DNA of 64,000 nucleotides, taken from Saccharomycopsis fibuligera x Saccharomycopsis cf. fibuligera. Lineage: Eukaryota; Ascomycota; Saccharomycetes; Ascoideales; Saccharomycopsidaceae. A program made the translations under genes and the position numbers. The notes under the pieces are model-generated. The model made no database searches, was not told where the DNA came from, and worked only from the letters and a program-made list of their open reading frames with translations. The stretch's first letter is position 1; each line of letters begins with the position of its first letter. Below, in pieces: positions 29,460-40,988 of this stretch. The stretch lies in NCBI GenBank assembly GCA_001936135.1, contig CP012809.1, positions 4,327,501 to 4,391,500 on the forward strand. The letters run 5' to 3'.

Positions 29460-30332
29460 GTGCTGCTTTTGGTTTCTTGATGTTTTTTTGTTTTTTTGTT
29501 TGTTTTTGTTTCTTGTTTTACTTTGTTGCTTTTCTTTTAGTGATTTATTTTTCCTAAAGTTTGTTCTGGGTGCCTTTTTCGTTCTGTTTATTTCAAACTT
29601 ATTTTTTTGAGTTATTGATACGTTTTCGTAGTTTTTACAAAAGTCGTTGGCCGTTGTGGTCTTTTCTTTTTTGCTTTTGAGGCATGAAGCTGCCAAAAGA
29701 ATGCACAAGAGAGAAAAATGTAGATCCTGCTCAAATAATAACATATTTTACATGTCTGATAATTTCCCTAATTAGCAGCTCTGCATGCAATCTGATAGCT
29801 GGCTTATTCGTGGAATGGAGACCGGTGCCTGCCAAGCAGCATCAAAAGCTCGGAATACAACTTACTTAATAGTAAAAGCAGATTGAGTTGCGCTAACCCT
29901 TCCAGTAGAAACATTAATTGAAGACCATAATGGACGTTATCGGCTCAGGCATATAGTACACATACACATCGGCTTAGAACGTGGCAATAACAGCTCTTAT
30001 GCAGTTGCAGTTCTACTCTCGATTAACCTAACAATTATGTTTTCTCATTCTAGTGCTTGTCTGGCTATCATGTTGGGCGTGCCCAGGTGCTCATGGACAG
30101 TAATGTGCATAAGAGTCCCAAAAGTTGCCTACCTCCCCTCTCATTAGACATATAGCGGCCAAAAAGGTAAACATTTTCCATTAGGTTCCCTTTTAGGCAG
30201 CGCGTATGCAAGTCATAAAATCTCCGGCGTTTTTGCACCTATTGTCTGCTAGCAGCTGATGCTGTTCTAGAGCGTTTTGGAAAGAAAAACAGCAGAAAAA
30301 AAAAAAAAAAAAAGTAACGCGTGCTTAAGAAA

Positions 30333-30366
<34 letters not shown>

Positions 30367-32010
30367 AAAATTTTTTCATGTCGCGTTCTTATCAATCAAA
30401 GGGTGCAGCGACTGACTGCATAACTCTACGCAATCGCCATCTCTGAGCAGTCAACGTAACATGCTAGCATATAGATGCTAAGTACCTCTCTGCCATGGCG
30501 CGATAAAGCAACCATAACCAAAACACACCAGGGGCAAAAAAAAAAAAAAAACGGCTTTTTCCGGAAGACTAATTTCAGCGTGTATTCCTTTTAGTGTAGA
30601 TGAGAATCTTCCGAGTCTCTCGGGGTTTCTTACTTGAGTTACTTGATGATATATTTGTCTGTAGTCAGAACAAGTAGAATTTATAGGGATTACTGAATAT
30701 CACATGCTTTAATCTATCTACAAAAGGCTTTGATTGAGCGTGCACCGGGAGGAAAATAGGAAAAAAAAAAAAAAAAAAAAAAGCAGAAACTGTGGCATCG
30801 CAGCTGCGTCAGCGGGAGCATACGTTTACAATTTCCAATAATTTGCCACCCTGGCAATGCTAGGGGGTGTTCCCACCCGCGCCTCTAAGACTGTGTGAAA
30901 ATGCTATATAAGCATCTAGCTGGGCCCAAGCTTTTAAGCTTGTCGTTCTCGTTGTCGTCGAGTCAGGTAGGTCAAGGTACATCTGGATTATCCAGATTCC
31001 TAGAGGGAAGTTGCGATGCTTCTAATGGTATGGTTTGAAGTGTTTGCCTAACTCTGGAGCGGATTTAGAGTTTCCTTTTCTGTTAACGAAGTTCTATGAG
31101 AATAAAACAATGCAACGGAGACAGAGAGAAAAGAAAAAAAAAAAAAAAAAAAAAAAAAAAACTTTTTCTCTTACTTTGTGTGCTATAATTAATTGACAGA
31201 TAGCTTGGCATGTAGACAGGACTGGTTGCCATAAAAAGCCGTCAAGAATTATATGCTTGAACTTACAACAGCCGCCGCTGGCCAGTGGAGAGTGAGGTTT
31301 TTGATTTATAAGTTTGAAGAAACCATGGATTGGTTGCATGGATGGCGGACGCACAGCAGCCCTGGGGGGTGTCATACTGTGGATTGTGTGGTAGAACTTG
31401 TTAGAGGAAAAGAGTAGCGGTGCACTCCAGAAGTAAGATTGGCGTAGCGGCAGCAGTATATAGCGATCGAGCGAAAATTTTTTCGCTGCGGGCGGCGGAG
31501 TGCGGATATATAGTGGCAGGCGGTTGCTGCACTGGCCGGCATGTCATCCACCCAAGGACAGAATCTGTTTTCTTTTCTGTCTGTTTTTCTCTTCTTCTCC
31601 AGTCCTGGCGTTTCTGCTTCCCACTGACAGTCTCGATATCCAACATTCAAGTTAAGCGCTTTTATATTCTCCAGTCCCACCTCGTTTTCCTATCATCACT
31701 CACTGCCCCTCCATCCCACTCAGCATCTCCTGTGTCTCTCCTATTGTCCGCCTCGTTTTGCGTGTTTTTTTTTACTTTTTTTTTCCCCCCAACTTTTGTG
31801 TTTTCGTTTTTCTCTTATTTACCTCTGGCACTCGCGCACCTTCAACATCATAGTAACATCGTCAGCATTACAATTCTCAATAGCCGCCATTACTCAGCAA
31901 CCAGAAGACTCTCAATACTGTAGTAATACCAATACCAATACCAAAATATCGTTTCATTCAACATATTCAATAATACCATTCGTTAAGTAGCCAATCGCCT
32001 AACCGCCAGC
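29460..32010. other. Long intergenic region upstream of MRS6
   Basis: About 2.55 kb with no conserved reading frame. It holds many long A-runs (near 30297-30313, 30333-30363, 30539-30550, 30762-30782 and 31134-31160). A TATATAA element at 30905 is followed by small hairpins (AAGCTTttAAGCTT at about 30930 and TCTGGAttaTCCAGA at about 30982). The last 600 bp are C/T-rich and probably the MRS6 promoter and leader. A separate short transcript near 30.96-31.1 kb is possible. Confidence 0.4.
30905..30911 (+). promoter_or_regulatory. TATA-like element in the long intergenic region
   Basis: TATATAA followed by AAGCTT and TCTGGA hairpins within about 80 bp. It could serve an unannotated transcript; MRS6 is 1.1 kb away, far for a yeast TATA box. 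Confidence 0.25.
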
Positions 32011-33981
32011 ATGAGCTACCAGCCACCTTCGTCCGAGCGCAGACCTTCAATGGCCGAGCGCCGTCCATCCAACCTTTCTGGTGCTAGACCTCAAATTGTT
32101 CCTCAGCTAGCATACCTCGAGCTTCCTCCACCAAGCACAACTCCTGAGCAAGTAGACGTCCTTGTTGCTGGTACCGGGCTTGTCGAAAGTATTTTGGCTA
32201 GCGCTTTGGCATGGAACGGCTCCAATGTCTTGCACATCGACTCTAACCCATACTATGGTGACTCCTCCGCCACTTTAACCGTCGAACAGCTCAAAGATTG
32301 GGTTCGTAAAGTCAATATTCAAAAGGTCGGCTATAAAAGCTTCAAGAATGCTTCTTTATATATTCCTAGATTGAACCAACACAAGATTGTTTCCAAAAAT
32401 TACGGTATTGACTTATCTCCAAAGATCCTTTTTGCTAAGTCCGACTTGTTGTCGCTTTTGATCAAGTCTAAAGTCTACAAGTATTTGGAGTTCCAATCAT
32501 TATCCAGTTTCCATGTCTTCGAAAATGATAGTTTCGAAAAGTTATCGAGTTCCAAACAGGACATTTTTTTGAATCAATCTCTCAGTCTTCAAATAAAGAG
32601 AAATTTGATGAAGTTTATCAAGTTTGTGATAAATTGGGAAGTGGAAAGAGAAGTCTGGGAACCATTCAGAAACGCTTCTATTCAAGATTTCTTGACCCAA
32701 AAATTCAAGTTGGAATCAGCTCAAAGCAATGAAATCATTTTTTCGTTGGGATTGTGTACCAATACTAGATTGAGAACTCCGGAAGCATTGCAAAGAATCA
32801 AAAGATACTTGATTTCCTTCGACGTGTATGGCAGTTTCCCCGTATTATATTCAAAATACGGCGGTCCAGGGGAGCTTTCACAAGGTTTTTGCAGATCTGC
32901 TGCAGTTGCCGGCACTACGTATAAATTAGGCACTGAAATCACCAATTACAATGACACCACGAATATTGTCACTCTTTCTGACAATACACAGATTAAAGTC
33001 AATGAAAGATTGGTTATAAGTCCATCACAAGTGCCCAACTTCCTTGATGATTACTACTCCAAGACTAAAAAACCATCTGTTGAAGTTAATAGAATGGTAG
33101 TAGTGGTCACCAAAGATTGCAAAGAATGGGTTGAAGAAAATGAAAGTGCCGGTATTGTGGTTTTCCCTGAGGGCTCATTGAAATCAAACAACAAGTTTGC
33201 TGTGCAAGTTGTGGTAATGAATGGTGGATCTGAAATTTGTCCAGATGGCCAAGCAGTATGGTATTTGTCCACCATTGAGCAGGGCGCAAAAGCCCGTGAG
33301 GATTTGGAAAACGCTTTGAAATTGTTGGAAGAATGCATTATTAGAGAAAGTAACATTGACAACATTGTTACTAATGAAGACATTGAATTCAAAAATGGTA
33401 TGCCTAGTATCTCTAGCGTCAAATTGGGTTCAAGTTTGATGAATTTTAGTCCAAAAGAGAAGTTGAATTACATTTTGAAGCTTTCTTATACTCAATTGAC
33501 TTCTATCCCACATTTTGGTGTTGCTAATCCAAAATTATTTGACATAAATGAAGAACAGCAGTCAAGTCAGCAACAATCTCAACAACAGGATAGTCTCAAT
33601 AATGACCATAAAAATAATAGCCCTACGAATGATACATCTAACAGCAGCAGCAATAAAATTTTGTTTGATCTGATGCCATCTTCTGAACTCTCTTATGACG
33701 GTGTCATTACTGAAGCTAAAGTGCTATATTCGAAAATCACCGGTTCCGATGATGATTTTTTTGACGTTGATTTTGAAGATGACGATGATGATACCTACAA
33801 AGCTTCAGCTACTGCTGTTACAAATGAATCAGCAGCATATGACGATGATGATGATGATGACGTGTTAGTAATGGAAGATATGACTACTGGTGCCGTTAGT
33901 CCAAATCCAGCCGGGTCTTTAGATAGACGCCGTAATACTGATGAAGCCATTGTTGAAAGCGAAGATGAAATTATCATATAG
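32011..33981 (+). CDS. MRS6: Rab escort protein (geranylgeranyl transferase component A)
   Basis: A 656-residue protein of the GDI/REP superfamily. The first conserved block, VDVLVAGTGLVESILASALAWNGSNVLHIDSNPYYGDSSATLT (about 47-90), gives the FAD-like fold and the sequence-conserved region typical of REPs. Later blocks include FDVYGSFPVLYSKYGGPGELSQGFCRSAAVAGTTYKLG. Mrs6 presents newly made Rab proteins (Ypt1, Sec4 and others) to the Bet2-Bet4 transferase and delivers the lipidated Rab to membranes. The first about 45 residues and the Gln/Ser/Asp-rich tail after about 515 are less conserved. The start is the first ATG after a C/T-rich leader. Confidence 0.93.
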   Translation: MSYQPPSSERRPSMAERRPSNLSGARPQIVPQLAYLELPPPSTTPEQVDVLVAGTGLVESILASALAWNGSNVLHIDSNPYYGDSSATLTVEQLKDWVRKVNIQKVGYKSFKNASLYIPRLNQHKIVSKNYGIDLSPKILFAKSDLLSLLIKSKVYKYLEFQSLSSFHVFENDSFEKLSSSKQDIFLNQSLSLQIKRNLMKFIKFVINWEVEREVWEPFRNASIQDFLTQKFKLESAQSNEIIFSLGLCTNTRLRTPEALQRIKRYLISFDVYGSFPVLYSKYGGPGELSQGFCRSAAVAGTTYKLGTEITNYNDTTNIVTLSDNTQIKVNERLVISPSQVPNFLDDYYSKTKKPSVEVNRMVVVVTKDCKEWVEENESAGIVVFPEGSLKSNNKFAVQVVVMNGGSEICPDGQAVWYLSTIEQGAKAREDLENALKLLEECIIRESNIDNIVTNEDIEFKNGMPSISSVKLGSSLMNFSPKEKLNYILKLSYTQLTSIPHFGVANPKLFDINEEQQSSQQQSQQQDSLNNDHKNNSPTNDTSNSSSNKILFDLMPSSELSYDGVITEAKVLYSKITGSDDDFFDVDFEDDDDDTYKASATAVTNESAAYDDDDDDDVLVMEDMTTGAVSPNPAGSLDRRRNTDEAIVESEDEIII

Positions 33982-35233
33982 GAAGAGTGGCTGAAAGTGA
34001 TTTATCATTTTTTGCTTGTTGTTGCGAAAATTCGGCTACATGACTAACCTTTTTGTTATTTTTCCGCTTGAGAATTGGAGATCTTTTTTCTTTCCATCAT
34101 CATTCTTTTACTGTACTATTATGCTCTGTGTTTATATTTTTACTATTCTATATTAGTTTTGACTTTCGTTTTTTTTTTTTTTTTATAAGTAACTGGTTTT
34201 TTTTATGTTCTGTTGGTTTTCTACTTTTTCTCTTTTCTTTTTTTTTTTTTTTTTTCCTTTTTTTCTTTATATCCGTTCGTTTCCAAACTTTCATTTCTTG
34301 TGCCCTGTGCAATCAAAACAGAATAAAAATTTTAAAAAATACATTAAAGAAATATTTTTTGTTTTAACTACTTACGATTGCCTTTATTTAATTGATTATA
34401 TTTTTGACCCATTTTTACTGGTTGTTCTTGCAGGGGTTTTCTAGATCGTACGGTCTATAAATTGTTGCTGCATGCATGTGTTCTTGCGTATTACGTAGTT
34501 TTTTTCGTCGTCTTAATTTGAATTTGATTTTTGCTCGTTTATGCAATACTAGCAAGTGTTTGAAGTTTTTCTGCTGTCATAATATACATTCTTTTGTTAA
34601 ACACTTAGGTTGTTTGTTGTATTTTTTTCTTTGGATGTATTTAACAAGTTTTCGAGTTGTGCTTTTCTTGATTCATGTTAACAAACATGCATAAAAATCG
34701 CAGGGCCCACGGAGCGGGCGCGCAGAAGGACTATTGAGACAGCGCACTTAGTGGTTACAGTTGGGTCAATATGATACAGCTGAGTTACAACTTTCAAATG
34801 GTACAAAAAAAAAGGCGGTGCCACAAAACCACAAACGTAGTTGCATTACACTTGTATTTTATATCGACACAAACGAGCAACCACAAAACCGAGCAATCGA
34901 ATAACAATGACATATATGTCTTTTGGCTATAATTCAGAAATACTGCAGCTCGGATCATTGACTCTATCCGAAGTCCAGGCCATGTGATGCAATATCTTGA
35001 ATACTTTGAGTAAGTCACCGAAAGGTGTGTGCTCATAAATTTTATTAACTTCACATATTTTTTGGATTTACCTGCTTAATCTTTTCGTCTTTCTCTTTGC
35101 GGTGAACATATATCTCTATATTATCACTGGTGTTCTTTTATTTCCCCAAACATAGTAACAACAAATACAAAGTATCATTCTAATTCTCTAACGTAAAACT
35201 ATTAACACGGAAACTCATAAAAGGCCACTCTCT
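33982..35233. other. Convergent 3' flanks of MRS6 and the 2OG oxygenase
   Basis: About 1.25 kb, T-rich on the plus strand near the MRS6 end. Only spurious short frames are present; no gene is recognised. Confidence 0.45.
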
Positions 35234-36265
35234 TTATTTCTTCAATCTGAAATATGTAGCCAGCAATTTTTTGTCCAAATGTTGTCTTGCAGTAAGCACT
35301 TCCCCATTTTCATTATTTGCTCCTCTTCCTTTAACCTTCTTAATCACCTCACTAGGAATAGGTTCAAGCAACGTGCTGTGTTCCGGATGTGAAAAAAACA
35401 CAATTGAATATCTTGTACGGTTTTCTTTGATGCTGCTTTCCGGAAACTTAACTCTATGCACCGTTGATTTCAAAGTGCCAGCGGTCCAATAGGACAACTG
35501 ATCACCAAAGTTGACAATGATTGGGGCAGCTGAGCCTTCATGAATTGAATCAATATATGGAACTCTTTGCCATTCCCTTTTAGCGGTGGAGTAAACTTCA
35601 AGACCTTCTTGGCCTTTGAATTGGAAAAGTAAAGTCACTGCGCCGTAGTCAGTATGAGCTCCTGCTCTAACAAGCTCATTAGGGTCGCAGGATCCTTGTG
35701 GTGGGTATTTTAAGAATCTCAATGCTGATCCATTAGGCTCATCAGCACGATACCGGTCAGCAAACCAGTGCTTTCCACCTTCATTTTCATCAATTTTCAA
35801 AGCAATAGAAAGTTTCTCCAACACCAGCAAAACTAGTTGATAGAGTTTCTTGTTGGTGGTTTGAATAGTCTGAGCATTCTGAGATCCTTGGAATAACTGA
35901 GGCAAATCCTGATGTGGTTTACCATCACTGAATGTTATATCACCAAAGTTGAATGCTTCTTTCGGATCACCGATATCTTCTTCACCAACGCTTAAATCAA
36001 GTTTTTCGCCACGCAAATTGGAGTATCCCTTGTTGGTCTCGTCGATAACGTTGGCCATCTTGGTTTCCAATGGAAGTTCGAAATACTGTTGAGCAAGTTT
36101 CAAAAGATTAGATACTTCTTCATTGCTGAAATCGTGGCCATCGATGAATAAAAAGCCTTGGGTCGTAGCGGCTTCGTACAAATCGGCAATCACTTGCTCA
36201 GTGTTGGGGTTCTTGAAGTCCACCACTTTCAACGGATTGCCGTTGCTGTTGTTGTTTGAGGACAT
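35234..36265 (-). CDS. 2-oxoglutarate/Fe(II)-dependent dioxygenase (isopenicillin-N-synthase-like)
   Basis: A 343-residue cytosolic protein. The N-terminal DIOX_N part begins at PLKVVDFKNP, and the catalytic jelly-roll shows the iron ligands His204 and Asp206 (GAHTDYG) and His270 (STVHRVKF), with the 2-oxoglutarate-binding R285-x-S287 (RYS). The overall layout matches the isopenicillin-N-synthase/gibberellin-oxidase-like family, close to S. pombe Isp7-type proteins. All key residues are present, so it should be an active oxygenase. The substrate is unknown. The gene is convergent with MRS6. Confidence 0.88.
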   Translation of the reverse strand: MSSNNNSNGNPLKVVDFKNPNTEQVIADLYEAATTQGFLFIDGHDFSNEEVSNLLKLAQQYFELPLETKMANVIDETNKGYSNLRGEKLDLSVGEEDIGDPKEAFNFGDITFSDGKPHQDLPQLFQGSQNAQTIQTTNKKLYQLVLLVLEKLSIALKIDENEGGKHWFADRYRADEPNGSALRFLKYPPQGSCDPNELVRAGAHTDYGAVTLLFQFKGQEGLEVYSTAKREWQRVPYIDSIHEGSAAPIIVNFGDQLSYWTAGTLKSTVHRVKFPESSIKENRTRYSIVFFSHPEHSTLLEPIPSEVIKKVKGRGANNENGEVLTARQHLDKKLLATYFRLKK

Positions 36266-37061
36266 GATAGATGGGTTAATGGTGATATCTATTACAAGTG
36301 CTGGTATGGTCTATTTTTTTTTCTTTTTCTTTTTGTGCAAATGTCGACTTTATGGTTAATATGATAGTATAAAAGCTGGCACTGGCTGTTACAAAGGAAG
36401 ATTGAGGCACAACCGATCCATGAAGAGTTGGTTAAAATATTGCCTGATTTGCCTTGTTGGCCTGATTTGCTGCTTAGCTGACAGGCTGCAGCATTATATA
36501 TCCAAATCGCTATCTTATCACCTCGGCGAAAACGAAAACTACCAGTCAACCGCCGTGTCGGCATGCGCAGCACCCCGCGCCAAAACTATTGTTAGCATGT
36601 TAGTCAGAATAATAGTATATTAGGGAAAAAAAATTTTCCCCGAGGAATTTCTGAATACTTCAACCTGGAATATACCGTGGTTCTCCGTAACAATAGGATC
36701 ATGCACGAGAAATCTCCGAGCCACGCCGGTATAATTTCCAACTTTGGCCAGTTAACTACAACTTGACTGTGTTCGTATTCTAAATAATGCCCCATCATAC
36801 GTGTATTACAGTATTCCAGCCAACGATTGAACCAATTAAACAAATAGAAAAACAAAGCAAAGGAAAGTAAAGCAAAGAGAAGCAAAACAAAAGAGAAACA
36901 CAGAGAGAAGGAAAGAATTAAACTAAACCGAGGGAATTGAAATAAATAAACGACAAAATTAATTAAAAAAGAACGACCGAAAACAAAAACATAAAGATGA
37001 TTAAAGAAAACAAAAGCAAATTTATAGTAAAAAGCAGAACATCATCTTAAACTGCAATACT
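36266..37061. other. 2OG oxygenase promoter and F-box gene 3' flank
   Basis: About 800 bp with no gene. The right half is A-rich with repeated short AAAGCAAA-like and AAACA-like units. Confidence 0.45.
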
Positions 37062-38930
37062 CTAGTGTTCAACGGTTTGTTTGAAATCATTTACAATACT
37101 GCCATAGTCAAAGGCTAAGTTAATTTGAAAATCGGCCGAATACTTGCTTTGTTTCAAAATCAATGGGATCCCGTCAATGTCAAGCCATCTCAAATTTTTG
37201 AAAATTCGAAGAAGCTCTCTGAAAAGATCAAAATGTTGATGGTACTGAAGCAACAAGAACTCATTGACTGGCAACATTTGCTCTTGCTCTTTTTCGAGTT
37301 CGGGAGACTTGAGATTCCAGGCTTCCCAAAAGCATTCATTGTCAAAGCCGTTTACAATTCTATTGAAATGGGTTTCTTGGTTAACATGAAGTGGCGATTT
37401 TTTGACAAACATCTCAGAGGCAAATTTTTTGATTAGTTCACTGCGAATTGCGGCAGTTCTAATAATGCCATCCTTTTGTTTCTTGGATTTTTTGGATTTA
37501 ATAAGTGGGGTGAAATATTTGAAACATTGGCTACAGTCACACGTAGGCACGTAGCTATTGGTGGTAGAGTCGTATTTTATTGGCAACTCACTTTTCAACA
37601 CTTTACCACTATTCTCAGCGAAATCAAACTTCAAATCTTCAAGTCGAGAATACTTTGTTTTTTCCACTGTTTTTAAAGCTTCAAGGAAAATTTCCTTCAT
37701 AGTTGGTTGACCATTATTGCCAAAAGTTTCATCATACCAGAAAATCATATTGAGGCATTGCAAGTTAGGCAAACTTTCCAGAACAAATCCTATAATTTGA
37801 TTGAAGGTTCTTTCTGAAAACAAGACCCATTGAAACTCGAGCTCTCTCAATCTGTCAAAATAAAAAGACTTGTTGTTTTGCTGCTTAAGAATGTTGACAA
37901 TAGACAGGAACTTCAACTCATTATTGGTGTATAAAACCAAAATGAGTTTTTCAATATTTCCTGGATATTTAATGAGACTTCTGCTCTTTTCAAATGCTTT
38001 TGATACAATGGCCAAGTTGGAGCTTTGATACAAGAACAATTCTACTTCCAAAATTTTTGTGTTGATAAACTTTGGTTTTGTTTGACGCAGCCAAAGTGAT
38101 TGTGTGTCAGTATACCTCGAGAAATTAGACAAGAAATTGTCACCATTAGAAACAAGTGATAAGAAATCCGGATTGATAAAATAGTTACGTGCATTAACAA
38201 GCTCTATTGGTCTAATTCTTGTTGACTTCCCAAAAGCTTTGAATGTGCTTTTTAAGTTTTGCAACCCATCACAGTTGTCTGCGTATGCGTCAATCGCTTC
38301 TTCCATTCCGGTTGGATAATCTCTCATTTCATACAACCCACTAATAATTAGCCTCAAACTTTCATACAACTCATAATTCAGGAAATAGACATTTTTGGAG
38401 TACCTGGAACTACCCATAACGGTTATAAAAAGCTTGACAAGCATATTGAACCAGCACAACTCTGGATGGCTGGTATCACTATTCAAAATAATATCATATG
38501 TATCTGACTTGGTGTCAACGCATACTTTCTTAATATATGGAATATAGTGAGGTTTTGCTTTCAATGTTGCTAATAACGTTTGCAATGATCTTGCATATTG
38601 TTGTTGGCGCAAAGTGTCAGGATTTGTGGTCTTGCCACCTCTGTGATTCTTGTTAGAGTAACCCAGGTGTTCAGGATCATTAAAGAAAAGGGGTTTATGT
38701 GGAGCCACCAAAAAGGTCCACTTTTTAAGAACCTTGTCGTGATCCTTTAGCTTGAGATGATGAAAGTCTTTGAGATACAAATTTCGATAGAGCTTTCTTG
38801 TAGCAATTTCATTCAAATAGGAGTTCGTTAACGCCAAAGCGAGGATATCAGACTGGTCAAGTTCATTGAAGATTGTCCAAAGGATTTCGATGGGTAAACT
38901 GTCCAAAGATAGCGGCGAGACATCCGGCAT
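37062..38930 (-). CDS. F-box protein, likely LRR-type
   Basis: A 622-residue protein. Residues about 8-50 form an F-box (LDSLPIEILWTIFNELDQSDILALALTNSYLNEIATRKLYRNL). The rest resembles an irregular leucine-rich array such as LDIDGIPLI and LRELEFQWVLFSE, which in other F-box proteins binds substrates. The expected role is a substrate adaptor of an SCF ubiquitin ligase with Skp1. I cannot name an orthologue. A C-x-C-x2-C element (TCDCSQC) near 458 is unusual. The start is a clear ATG. Confidence 0.75.
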   Translation of the reverse strand: MPDVSPLSLDSLPIEILWTIFNELDQSDILALALTNSYLNEIATRKLYRNLYLKDFHHLKLKDHDKVLKKWTFLVAPHKPLFFNDPEHLGYSNKNHRGGKTTNPDTLRQQQYARSLQTLLATLKAKPHYIPYIKKVCVDTKSDTYDIILNSDTSHPELCWFNMLVKLFITVMGSSRYSKNVYFLNYELYESLRLIISGLYEMRDYPTGMEEAIDAYADNCDGLQNLKSTFKAFGKSTRIRPIELVNARNYFINPDFLSLVSNGDNFLSNFSRYTDTQSLWLRQTKPKFINTKILEVELFLYQSSNLAIVSKAFEKSRSLIKYPGNIEKLILVLYTNNELKFLSIVNILKQQNNKSFYFDRLRELEFQWVLFSERTFNQIIGFVLESLPNLQCLNMIFWYDETFGNNGQPTMKEIFLEALKTVEKTKYSRLEDLKFDFAENSGKVLKSELPIKYDSTTNSYVPTCDCSQCFKYFTPLIKSKKSKKQKDGIIRTAAIRSELIKKFASEMFVKKSPLHVNQETHFNRIVNGFDNECFWEAWNLKSPELEKEQEQMLPVNEFLLLQYHQHFDLFRELLRIFKNLRWLDIDGIPLILKQSKYSADFQINLAFDYGSIVNDFKQTVEH

Positions 38931-40649
38931 AGTGTTGCTATCTCAATATACAAAAGAAGTAAAAGAGGAAAGTGGATAATAATAAAAAAAAAAATTAAAA
39001 ACCCGAAGATTTGAATGTTTTATTGAAGTATATTCTAGAAGATTGGTGACGAAACAGACCGGCGGGTGGAGGTTCTGATATAGCAGCTGTCAGAATTGGT
39101 TTCTGGGGTGATTTTGGCTTTGATTTTGCGGAGGAGCAGGGAAGACGAATCGCGGGGGGCAGCAGCGAGCGTCTTTGCCCCACACAGGGCTCATGACCGT
39201 AGTGGATGATTGCTATTTATACTTTGAGTCTAAATTGCGCTCCTTCAGCTATTAATACACCCTCCACCACCCTCTCAGTCCAAATTGGCTTCGGTGCAGT
39301 TTAGCTTTAAGCGTGGATACTGCATCTACCCGGGGTGAGGGCAGAGCGCAAAATAGTAGGCTCATCGGCTAATCTATCCGCACTTCATCAGTAATGGGAC
39401 GAAAAGCATTTGTGTAGGAGGAAAAGCATACATAATAAATGAACGCCCTCCATTCATCGGTTGGTTCACTATGAGTTTTAACAGAGATTATGTCACCAAT
39501 TAATTCGGAGAGAAACATTAAAGCAAATAGCTTTCCATGAAATTATTGCATGAAAAATAGTCCAGGCGATTAATGTATAGTCTGTACAGAAAGTGACCAA
39601 GAAGCAATCGCTAACTGATCTCACGCGACGAATCAAAAGCCAAGAGACCCACCCATTTTTGTTTGACCACTATATAAATGGCATTAACTTCTTAAAAGTC
39701 AACTCACTAAATGTCAGCAAATGCGTCTTTTTAAAGTATACGTAGATTTTAGCGAGGCCCAATTTGGGTGACCTGGATAACAATAAGTGTGCGGGTTTCC
39801 CCTCCTATCGGATCCTGATGAGACTTTAGGTACTAGAAGTGACAGTGTGATAACATTTTTACGATGATGTGGGGCAATACAATCAGTCATTTCTTGAAAG
39901 CCGAGACTTGTGGGCGGGCGGGCTGAGAAAAATTAATAGACTTATATGCCTTTCTATGGCATTAGCACAGTGTCAGTCCCTTTCGTATCTGTGCTATTCA
40001 AATATGCCATTCATACCCTAGAAATTGGCCATAACTGCACATCAGTTTACCAGATCCCACATATTGACTAGGTCTTCGCGTGCACACGGTCCTGGTAACA
40101 TTACTGTACTGTTGACTTGAATATTATAAACTTAAATCATTTACTTTCCTAAATTTCTAGCGCAAAGGTTGTATCAAAGGGAAGATTTTTGTCAATTTCG
40201 CTAAGTAATTCTGCATACATATGCGAGATATTCCATGAGATCTCAACATGAAGTCACCATCTTTAAAAATTGCCAGTTTTTTTTTAAAAACCAGAACTCC
40301 AAAACTGGATCTTTTTATAATATTATTATATGTTTTTACTTGATTGCATGGATGGGTACTGTTTTCTTGATATAACATATCATTAGTGTTAGTTGGACAG
40401 TAGGTTAAAGATTTTTACAATTTTAGCTCACTTATGCAAACTAAGACCAGCATAAAGGTCACATTAACATATAAAAGAAGACGCTATCATTTCTCATTAG
40501 AACAAAACATATAAAAATTAACAAGTACGCAAAAGAAAACTTCAAAATTTTGGTAGTATTTGATTATTACAGAGCAATGTTAAGAAATATTGGGATACAA
40601 AGGAAAAAAATTATAATATTTCAAGAAGCAATAAAAATATTTAGTTTAT
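38931..40649. other. Intergenic region, left part of the gene-poor segment
   Basis: About 1.7 kb without a credible gene. The first 300 bp are the F-box gene promoter. A TATATAAA element near 39669 and a GC-rich GGGCGGGCGGGC patch near 39913-39924 are the main features; no transcript can be assigned. Confidence 0.4.
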
Positions 40650-40979
40650 TTAAGCATTTGGAGCAGCAGTAGCTTGTGGAGCGTTAAGGTTGACCAAGAT
40701 GCCATCAATGAAGGAAAAAGTGTCACCAACAATACCGTTAGTATCACTAACAACATCACCAACCAAGTGAGTGACACCACCAACAATGGAGACAACTTCA
40801 CCAAGAACGTTAACAGCAAGACCGTCAGAATTTGGACCAGCAATTAAGGAAGTGGCTTGCTCGGAAGAAATTGGGAAAGCAGAAGTGGAGATTGGCACTT
40901 CTTCTCTTGGAATGATGATAGCAGAAGCTTGCATAGCCAAGAGACAAGTGAAAGCAGCGAAAAGAGACTTGGAGAATAT
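40650..40979 (-). CDS. Small secreted protein, no ATG start visible
   Basis: The frame from 40979 to the TAA at 40650 encodes about 109 residues. The first 20 form a textbook signal peptide (FSKSLFAAFTCLLAMQASA). The rest is Val/Gly/Asp-rich (VSIVGGVTHLVGDVV and similar). Codon use is strongly biased to preferred yeast codons (GGT, GTT, TCT, TTG, GCT, CCA), typical of highly expressed genes. But the codon where Met is expected is ATA (40979-40977), and a TAG lies four codons further upstream. The only downstream in-frame ATG is inside the signal peptide. A TATAAATA box lies at 41105-41098. An alternative is a short upstream exon ATG-CAA (41279-41274) spliced to 40988, but its donor (GTATCA) is poor. 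A recent start loss is also possible. Confidence 0.6.
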   Translation of the reverse strand: MFSKSLFAAFTCLLAMQASAIIIPREEVPISTSAFPISSEQATSLIAGPNSDGLAVNVLGEVVSIVGGVTHLVGDVVSDTNGIVGDTFSFIDGILVNLNAPQATAAPNA

Positions 40980-40988
40980 TTTGAAGTA

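Noticed and set aside
29103-29744. 213-codon minus-strand frame overlapping the 3' end of UBX2.
   Set aside because: Lys/Asn-rich shadow of an AT-rich region, opposite conserved UBX2 codons.
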